Positions 7,193-11,294 of a stretch of 11,294 nt of DNA are shown in pieces; position 1 is the first letter of the stretch, and each line of letters starts with the position of its first letter. Source of the DNA: Bacillota bacterium (GTDB lineage Bacteria > Bacillota > Clostridia > Lachnospirales > Lachnospiraceae). A program made the translations under genes and the position numbers. The notes beneath the pieces were generated by a model. That model searched no databases and was not told the origin of the DNA. It saw only the letters and a program-made list of their open reading frames with translations. The stretch covers positions 1-11,294 of the forward strand of contig JAFAEB010000029.1 of NCBI GenBank assembly GCA_023424235.1, given 5' to 3'.

Positions 7193-7714
7193 TTATCTAT
7201 TTGCCTCTTTTGCTTTATCAAATTTATCCACTCCTATGTGGCAATATCCATTCGGATTTTTATCTAAATATTTTTGATGATACTCTTCTGCTAAATAGTA
7301 ATTTTCTAGTGGTAAAACTTCTATCGCTATTGCTTCCTTGTATTTCGTCTGTAACTGTTGAATTGAGTTCTTTATTATCTCTAAATCTTCCTCCACCACA
7401 TAATAGATACCTGTTCTATATTGTGTACCCACATCTCCTCCTTGCTTATTGATGGATACTGGGTTGATTACATCATAATAAAGTTCTAAAATTTTCTCTA
7501 AGCTAATTAAATCACTGTTATAAAATACTCTCACAGTCTCAGCATGACCAGTATTTTCATGGCACACTTCTTTATAGGTAGGATTTTCAGTATTTCCATT
7601 GGCATAACCTACATCTGTTTCAATGATACCATTTATACATGATAAATACTTTTCTGTCCCCCAAAAACAACCTCCTGCTAAATATATTTCTTTTAATCCT
7701 TTTATTTGTTCCAT
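7193..7714 (-). CDS. msrA: Peptide-methionine (S)-S-oxide reductase MsrA
   Basis: This enzyme reduces the S form of methionine sulfoxide in oxidised proteins and free methionine in the cytoplasm, using thioredoxin. The 173-residue protein has the active-site motif GCFWG at 15-19 with nucleophile C16, followed by GYANG (36-40), the TGHAE segment with E59, and YHQKYL (145-150). C158 in NPNGYC is the likely resolving cysteine; C26 and C51 are also present. It is a single-domain MsrA, with no MsrB fusion and no msrB gene beside it. The active-site codon is TGT, so this is not one of the selenocysteine MsrA forms known in some clostridia. AAGGAG stands 6 bp before the ATG. It reads in the same direction as the DUF3793 gene, but a 272-bp gap with its own promoter separates them. 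Confidence 0.95.
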   Translation of the reverse strand: MEQIKGLKEIYLAGGCFWGTEKYLSCINGIIETDVGYANGNTENPTYKEVCHENTGHAETVRVFYNSDLISLEKILELYYDVINPVSINKQGGDVGTQYRTGIYYVVEEDLEIIKNSIQQLQTKYKEAIAIEVLPLENYYLAEEYHQKYLDKNPNGYCHIGVDKFDKAKEANR

Positions 7715-7754
7715 ATAAAACTCCTTTCCAATGCTTATTGATATTACGTTTAAA

Positions 7755-7810
7755 ATATATCAGATCTATATATCAGATTTATATATACCATACTTATATA
7801 TACCATATTT
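7755..7810. repeat. Tandem AT-rich repeats upstream of msrA
   Basis: Two adjacent 13-bp units (ATATATCAGATCT at 7755-7767, ATATATCAGATTT at 7768-7780) differ at one base. They are followed directly by two 15-bp units (ATATATACCATACTT at 7781-7795, ATATATACCATATTT at 7796-7810), also differing at one base. All four begin ATATAT. The array overlaps the likely msrA promoter. Confidence 0.75.
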
Positions 7811-7826
7811 TATTAAATGTTTTCAA
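7797..7826 (-). promoter_or_regulatory. Possible msrA promoter
   Basis: Reading leftward, TTGAAA (7826-7821) and TATATA (7802-7797) are 18 bp apart, placing the start near 7790, about 75 nt before the msrA ATG. The -10 lies in the tandem repeat, where a second TATATA occurs in the next unit, so the exact start is unclear. Confidence 0.35.
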
Positions 7827-7858
7827 TGTCTTTTACAAGCATTCATTATATAAATTGA

Positions 7859-7887
7859 TTGCAAATTAAGCTCAAACCATTTATACT
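7859..7887 (+). promoter_or_regulatory. Sigma-A promoter for the NuoE-like gene
   Basis: TTGCAA (7859-7864) and TATACT (7882-7887) are separated by 17 bp. Transcription would start near 7894, leaving a leader of about 29 nt that contains the GAGGTG ribosome binding site at 7912-7917. Confidence 0.55.
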
Positions 7888-7922
7888 ATCTGTGTGTATA
7901 TTAACTTAAGTGAGGTGAATTC

Positions 7923-8390
7923 ATGGAAGAACAATATAATCAATTTTTGGAAGTACTAAATCGTTATGAAGATAGAAAAGATGAAGGTGGGCAAGAGCTT
8001 ATCGTTACCTTACTTCACGAAGCTCAAGATATATTTGGTTTTATACCGGTAAATGTTCAAACTAAAATATCTGAATATATGAATGTGAAGCCTAGCACGA
8101 TTTCTGTACTTATTAAAATGATTCCCGCATTAAAAGGAGAATATTATAAACATAAAATAACAGTTTGTAGTGGTCCTAGATGTGGCGCAAAAGGCGGTCA
8201 AGATATTATACAAGCAGTCGAACAAGCATTAGGTATAAAACCAGGGCAAGTGTCAAAAGATCAAAAATTTTTATACACAACTCAAAATTGCCTTAAAAAG
8301 TGCGGACTTGCTCCTAATATGTATATTGATGACGAATTATATAGCAAATTAAAACCAGAAGAAATCAAAGATATATTGGCAAAATATTAA
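7923..8390 (+). CDS. NuoE-like [2Fe-2S] protein (NADH dehydrogenase 24 kDa / hydrogenase HydC type), stand-alone
   Basis: The 155-residue protein belongs to the thioredoxin-like [2Fe-2S] ferredoxin family that forms the NuoE subunit of complex I and its counterpart in bifurcating hydrogenases and formate dehydrogenases. The N-terminal helical part (residues 1-75, with AQDIFGFIP) precedes the cluster-binding fold. Four cysteine ligands fit the family pattern: C82 and C87 (C-x4-C) and C123 and C127 (C-x3-C). Length is normal for NuoE. GAGGTG stands 5 bp before the ATG. Unusually, no NuoF/HydB flavoprotein subunit gene lies beside it: the gene has its own promoter and its own terminator. It may serve a complex encoded elsewhere or act as a free electron carrier (inference). 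Confidence 0.88.
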   Translation: MEEQYNQFLEVLNRYEDRKDEGGQELIVTLLHEAQDIFGFIPVNVQTKISEYMNVKPSTISVLIKMIPALKGEYYKHKITVCSGPRCGAKGGQDIIQAVEQALGIKPGQVSKDQKFLYTTQNCLKKCGLAPNMYIDDELYSKLKPEEIKDILAKY

Positions 8391-8404
8391 TTTTTATATA
8401 CAAG

Positions 8405-8461
8405 TATGGCTCAGTATCAATAAGAGATTTTCTCTTAAGATACCGAGCCATATTAATTTTT
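8405..8461 (+). terminator. Long terminator hairpin after the NuoE-like gene
   Basis: TATGGCTC (8405-8412) pairs with GAGCCATA (8445-8452), GTATC (8414-8418) with GATAC (8439-8443) after one A/C mismatch, and TAAGAGA (8421-8427) with TCTCTTA (8431-8437) around a TTT loop. A TTAATTTTT tail follows. It lies between two convergent genes. The U tract is better for the rightward gene; on the other strand the sequence after the stem is poor in U, so termination of the GntR gene there is less certain. Confidence 0.85.
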
Positions 8462-8468
8462 GCTTACA

Positions 8469-9143
8469 TTACTTAAAATAATCAGGATATTGCTTTTTAA
8501 GTTCTTCTTCATCAACAGTGTACCTTGTTAAATGATTAGTAATGATATCTCCTGCTGTTTGCTTGTCTTTCTTACTTATTGCTTCAACTAAGGCTTTATG
8601 ATCCGATATATTCTTAAGATCCTTGATAACAACAAGAGATAATCTACGTACCCGATCAAAATGAGTCATCATCCCACTAATCAAATTATAAGTAAACTTC
8701 TTATTACAAATTTTAAATAATAATTCATGAAATTCGTTATCTAATTCTAATTGTCTGTCTCCAGATGGATTGGCAAGGTAGAACTCTTGCAGTCTTAGAT
8801 TTTCTTCTAATAATAGAATATCCATAGGGGTAGCTACATCGCATGCCATTTCTACCATAGATTTTTCAATAATTAATCTAATATATCTAGCTTCTTCTAC
8901 TAATGCACTGTCAATTAAAGATATAAAACTTCCCTTTTGAGGATATATTTCTACTATCTTTAACTTATTAAGTTCAATTAATGCTTCTCTTACTGGAGTT
9001 CTGCTTATTCCCATTTCTTCAGCAAGTTCATTCTCACTTACCATACTACCTGGTTTTAATTTTAATGATACAATATTTTGCTTAATAACACGGTATGCGT
9101 ATTCTCTAGCTGTTTCTTTTCCATTACGTTCTATTGTGTACAT
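8469..9143 (-). CDS. GntR-family transcription regulator, FCD (FadR-like) subfamily, probable hexuronate-pathway regulator
   Basis: This DNA-binding regulator probably controls the uxuA-uxuB genes upstream of it. In the 224-residue form the winged helix occupies about 11-75, with the recognition helix SRTPVREALIEL at 47-58 and the wing PQKGSFIS at 68-75. The C-terminal FCD effector domain follows; D135, H139, H182 and H204 sit at the places of its usual metal ligands. An ATG at 9164 extends the frame by 7 codons, but it has no ribosome binding site and lies in the promoter region; the GGAGG inside that extension serves the ATG at 9143, with a slightly long 12-bp spacing. The gene follows uxuB by 45 bp in the same direction. 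FCD regulators of hexuronate genes such as UxuR and ExuR of E. coli bind a sugar acid; the ligand here is inferred. Confidence 0.9.
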   Translation of the reverse strand: MYTIERNGKETAREYAYRVIKQNIVSLKLKPGSMVSENELAEEMGISRTPVREALIELNKLKIVEIYPQKGSFISLIDSALVEEARYIRLIIEKSMVEMACDVATPMDILLLEENLRLQEFYLANPSGDRQLELDNEFHELLFKICNKKFTYNLISGMMTHFDRVRRLSLVVIKDLKNISDHKALVEAISKKDKQTAGDIITNHLTRYTVDEEELKKQYPDYFK

Positions 9144-9167
9144 ACTTATCCAATCCCTCCGCATACT

Positions 9168-9196
9168 ATGATATTATATCTTAAAAGTTTAGTCAA
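9168..9196 (-). promoter_or_regulatory. Internal promoter for the GntR regulator with palindrome
   Basis: Reading leftward, TTGACT (9196-9191) and TATCAT (9173-9168) are 17 bp apart; the -35 overlaps the uxuB stop codon. The start would fall near 9161, past the first ATG of the frame, which supports the start at 9143. The 11-bp palindrome GATATTATATC (9170-9180) overlaps the -10 and could be an autoregulatory operator. Confidence 0.45.
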
Positions 9197-10796
9197 GATA
9201 CTTTTTCAGAGTACTTCTAACAGCTCCCTTACCTTGAATTAATTCATTAAATAATCCTTCAACTTTTTCACCTAAACCTACCTCATATAGGTTTACACCG
9301 AAAATTACATCATTCGATAAAATGTCTTTTAATACACTATGTGTATCAATTGTCTCACCTAATTGAACATTTTCAAAATAAGGTGTTAAAGTAGGTAACA
9401 TTGGATCAGGACTTAATTCAAATTTATTACCATTATCATCAATTCCCATAAGGTAACGACACCATCCTGCTAATACTAGTGGAATAAATGTTAAACTGTT
9501 TACATCTAACTGTTCACTAGCCTTATAAGCTTTAATTGTTTCACCGAAACGAATGCTTAATTTTTGTGATGTATCACATGCAATTCTTTGTGGTGTATCT
9601 GGCATAAATGGATTTGGTAATCTAACTCCAATAACTTCATCTATAAAATTGCTTGGTTTAATAATACCTGGATCCACAACTACTGGAAGGCCTTCTACAT
9701 AACCAACTTTATTAATGAGTGTTACTAAATTATTATCTTTCATTTCTTCTGATATTTTATCATAGGATAGTAAACATCCATAAATAGCAAGTGCAGTATG
9801 AAGTGGATTAAGGCAAGTACATACCTTCATCTTTTCTACTTTATCTACTACTTCTTTTTCAGCATAGATAATTCCACCTTCATTCAGTGGTAATTTTCCA
9901 TTCATAAATTTATCTTCAATTACTAAATATTGTGGTTCTTCTGCGTTAACAAAAGATGCAATATAAGTATTTTTTGATGTTATAACAGGTTGAGTATCTT
10001 CATAACCTACGGATTGTAACATTTCAACTACAGAATCTGCTGGTCTTGGTGTAATCTTATCAATCATGGACCAAGGATAGGATATATTCGTTTTTACATA
10101 TTCCAAGAAATCCGCATCAACAATTTTTTCATCTACCCAAGCCGTCGCAAATGTAGTAACTGCTTGCTCTAATTTAGTTCCATTATGAGAGCAGTTATCC
10201 ATACTTACTAAAGTAACAGGTAGTTTACCATTTAGGAATCTTTCATAACATAATGCTACTAATTTTCCAATATAGCTAGTAGCTGTATTTGGAGCTTTCT
10301 TAAAATCTGCTGCAACATCAGGGTAATATTCACCTTTTGGATTTGCTAGGCTATACCCTTTTTCTGTTATTGTAAAGGATACCATCTTTAAACTTGGACT
10401 TTTAAATACTTCTGTGAGTCTTGCCCAATCAGATGTATTATTTGTATCCACACACAATGATTCTGCTATGCTTGCTATTACCTTCTTTTCTAAATTTCCA
10501 TCTGATTTTAGAGTTACTAAAACACTTAAATCATCATATGCTTTAAAGCTTTTTTCAATAATTTCATAGTCATAACCTTCTGCCACAATGATACCAGTGG
10601 ATAGGATACCTTTGTTTAATAATTCTTGGCAAACTGCTGCAGGAAATGCACGAAAGATATTACCCGCACCAAAATGAATCCATTCTGGATTCTTTTTAGT
10701 TTCTTCAATCATCTTATTTCTATCAAATAAAGGTAAACTAAAACCAGCATCTTCCCATTGTTTTCTATTTAATAATTCTTCTTGTCTAAGTTTCAT
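9189..10796 (-). CDS. uxuB: D-fructuronate reductase (mannonate oxidoreductase) UxuB, long-chain mannitol dehydrogenase family
   Basis: This cytoplasmic NAD-dependent enzyme interconverts D-fructuronate and D-mannonate, the step before mannonate dehydratase in hexuronate breakdown. The 535-residue protein is of normal length for this family branch. HFGAGNIFRAF (41-51) is the N-terminal nucleotide-binding motif. SMDNCSHNG (198-206) and PWSMIDKITPRP (241-252) are strong family signatures. The catalytic segment is KMKVCTCLNPLHT (322-334), with N330 and H333 and a nearby lysine at 322 or 324. Upstream, uxuA ends 37 bp away in the same direction, and the GntR regulator follows, so all three are probably one operon. 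GAAAGG stands 9 bp before the ATG. The pairing with uxuA makes UxuB more likely than altronate oxidoreductase (UxaB) or mannitol dehydrogenase. Confidence 0.93.
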   Translation of the reverse strand: MKLRQEELLNRKQWEDAGFSLPLFDRNKMIEETKKNPEWIHFGAGNIFRAFPAAVCQELLNKGILSTGIIVAEGYDYEIIEKSFKAYDDLSVLVTLKSDGNLEKKVIASIAESLCVDTNNTSDWARLTEVFKSPSLKMVSFTITEKGYSLANPKGEYYPDVAADFKKAPNTATSYIGKLVALCYERFLNGKLPVTLVSMDNCSHNGTKLEQAVTTFATAWVDEKIVDADFLEYVKTNISYPWSMIDKITPRPADSVVEMLQSVGYEDTQPVITSKNTYIASFVNAEEPQYLVIEDKFMNGKLPLNEGGIIYAEKEVVDKVEKMKVCTCLNPLHTALAIYGCLLSYDKISEEMKDNNLVTLINKVGYVEGLPVVVDPGIIKPSNFIDEVIGVRLPNPFMPDTPQRIACDTSQKLSIRFGETIKAYKASEQLDVNSLTFIPLVLAGWCRYLMGIDDNGNKFELSPDPMLPTLTPYFENVQLGETIDTHSVLKDILSNDVIFGVNLYEVGLGEKVEGLFNELIQGKGAVRSTLKKYLD

Positions 10797-10813
10797 AGCT
10801 AATATCCTTTCAT

Positions 10814-10843
10814 TAATAAATCGATGGAATCGATTATTTATTA
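10814..10843 (-). repeat. Intercistronic hairpin between uxuA and uxuB
   Basis: TAATAAATCGAT (10814-10825) pairs with ATCGAT (10829-10834) and TTATTA (10838-10843) around a GGA loop with a 3-nt bulge; the core AATCGAT/ATCGATT is perfect over 7 bp. It covers the uxuA stop codon and ends 3 bp before the uxuB ribosome binding site. No U tract follows on the coding strand, so it is not an ordinary terminator; it may protect or process the mRNA, or bind a regulator. Confidence 0.45.
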
Positions 10844-11294
10844 GATTTATCTATAGCTTCCCATAATCCGTTAAGATAAGTAGCTCCTAATGCACGGTCA
10901 TATAAACCATAACCTGGCATTGCAATTTCTCCCCAGATAGCTCTACCATGATCTGGACGCATTGGACCATCAAATCCTGTTTCATGGAATGCTTTCATAA
11001 TTTCATACATATCCATAGAACCATCACTTGATAAATGAGCTGCTTCATCGAACTTACCTGGTGCATGATGTATTAGATTTCTAACATGTGCAAAGTGAAC
11101 TCTACCTTTTGTAGAACGTATCATATCACAAATGTCATTGTTAGGATTAGAGCCATAGGATCCGGTACATAATGTTAGCCCATTAAACTTAGCATCTACT
11201 GTATTTAATAAACGAAGAACATTTTCTTTATTTGTAATAATACGTGGTAGGTTAAATACAGGCCATGCTGGATCATCTGGATGTATTGCCATCA
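10834..11294 (-). CDS. uxuA: Mannonate dehydratase UxuA, C-terminal part only
   Basis: This enzyme dehydrates D-mannonate to 2-keto-3-deoxy-D-gluconate with a divalent metal (Mn or Fe). The window holds about 153 C-terminal codons of a protein that is usually 350-390 residues long; the start lies beyond the right edge. The fragment begins with MAIHPDDPAWPVF, a strong UxuA signature inside the protein, so that methionine is not the true start. Counting from it, C42 (LCTGS), H69 (AHVRN) and D114 (RPDHG) are the expected metal-binding or catalytic residues of the family, and all are intact. It is the first gene of the visible part of the uxuA-uxuB-gntR operon; its promoter is outside the window. 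Confidence 0.95.
   Translation of the reverse strand, partial: MAIHPDDPAWPVFNLPRIITNKENVLRLLNTVDAKFNGLTLCTGSYGSNPNNDICDMIRSTKGRVHFAHVRNLIHHAPGKFDEAAHLSSDGSMDMYEIMKAFHETGFDGPMRPDHGRAIWGEIAMPGYGLYDRALGATYLNGLWEAIDKSNK

Noticed and set aside
7065..7277. Rightward 70-residue hydrophobic open frame
   Set aside because: It has no ribosome binding site, overlaps the DUF3793 promoter and the 3' end of msrA on the other strand, and its hydrophobicity follows from AT-rich sequence.
7755..7810. Possible CRISPR array or integration site in the repeats
   Set aside because: The units abut without unique spacers, are only 13-15 bp long, and no cas, integrase or transposase gene is present.
7201..7869. Rightward open frames of 83 and 76 codons opposite and beside msrA
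   Set aside because: They are antisense shadows of msrA and its AT-rich upstream repeats, rich in Leu, Ile and Tyr, without ribosome binding sites.
9144..9164. 7-codon N-terminal extension of the GntR regulator
   Set aside because: Its ATG lacks a ribosome binding site and lies upstream of the predicted transcription start; the GGAGG inside the extension serves the ATG at 9143.

Overview
The window is low-GC DNA with clostridial gene content: strong AGGAGG-type ribosome binding sites, Lachnospiraceae-style LplB/YtcP sugar permeases, a DUF3793 protein, a stand-alone NuoE-like protein and a UxuA/UxuB hexuronate pair. This points to an anaerobic, plant- or gut-polysaccharide-degrading Firmicute of the Lachnospiraceae (Lachnoclostridium/Anaerocolumna type). 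The assignment is an inference from gene content and base composition; there is no rRNA or other marker here.

Left block (1-5340), carbohydrate use. Two ABC sugar permease genes run leftward (the second cut by the window edge) and are divergent from a 1049-residue GH2 glycosidase, probably a cytoplasmic beta-galactosidase. The 486-bp region between them holds a good sigma-A promoter for the glycosidase, a 94-bp imperfect inverted repeat, and two CG-centred LacI/CcpA-like sites, one lying 3 bp before the glycosidase ribosome binding site. The permeases probably import an oligosaccharide that the glycosidase then cuts inside the cell. The solute-binding protein would be expected beyond the left edge.

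Middle block (5341-8452), housekeeping and stress. Leftward genes are tcdA (cyclisation of tRNA t6A), a DUF3793 gene whose promoter overlaps a Fur-box-like sequence, and msrA (methionine sulfoxide repair). A rightward single gene for a NuoE-like [2Fe-2S] protein follows, with its own promoter and a terminator.

Right block (8469-11294), hexuronate catabolism. Leftward uxuA (3' part only), uxuB and an FCD-type GntR regulator form one likely operon for converting D-fructuronate to D-mannonate to 2-keto-3-deoxygluconate. The regulator also appears to have its own promoter overlapping the end of uxuB.

Four starts were moved from the longest open frame using ribosome binding sites or promoters, or were placed on a gene open at the edge: the two permeases (1675 and 709), tcdA (6145) and the GntR regulator (9143). 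No mobile elements, CRISPR arrays, tRNA or rRNA genes were seen. The window is largely ordinary. The most interesting parts are the divergent control region, the Fur-like control of the DUF3793 gene, and the modular C-terminus of the glycosidase.
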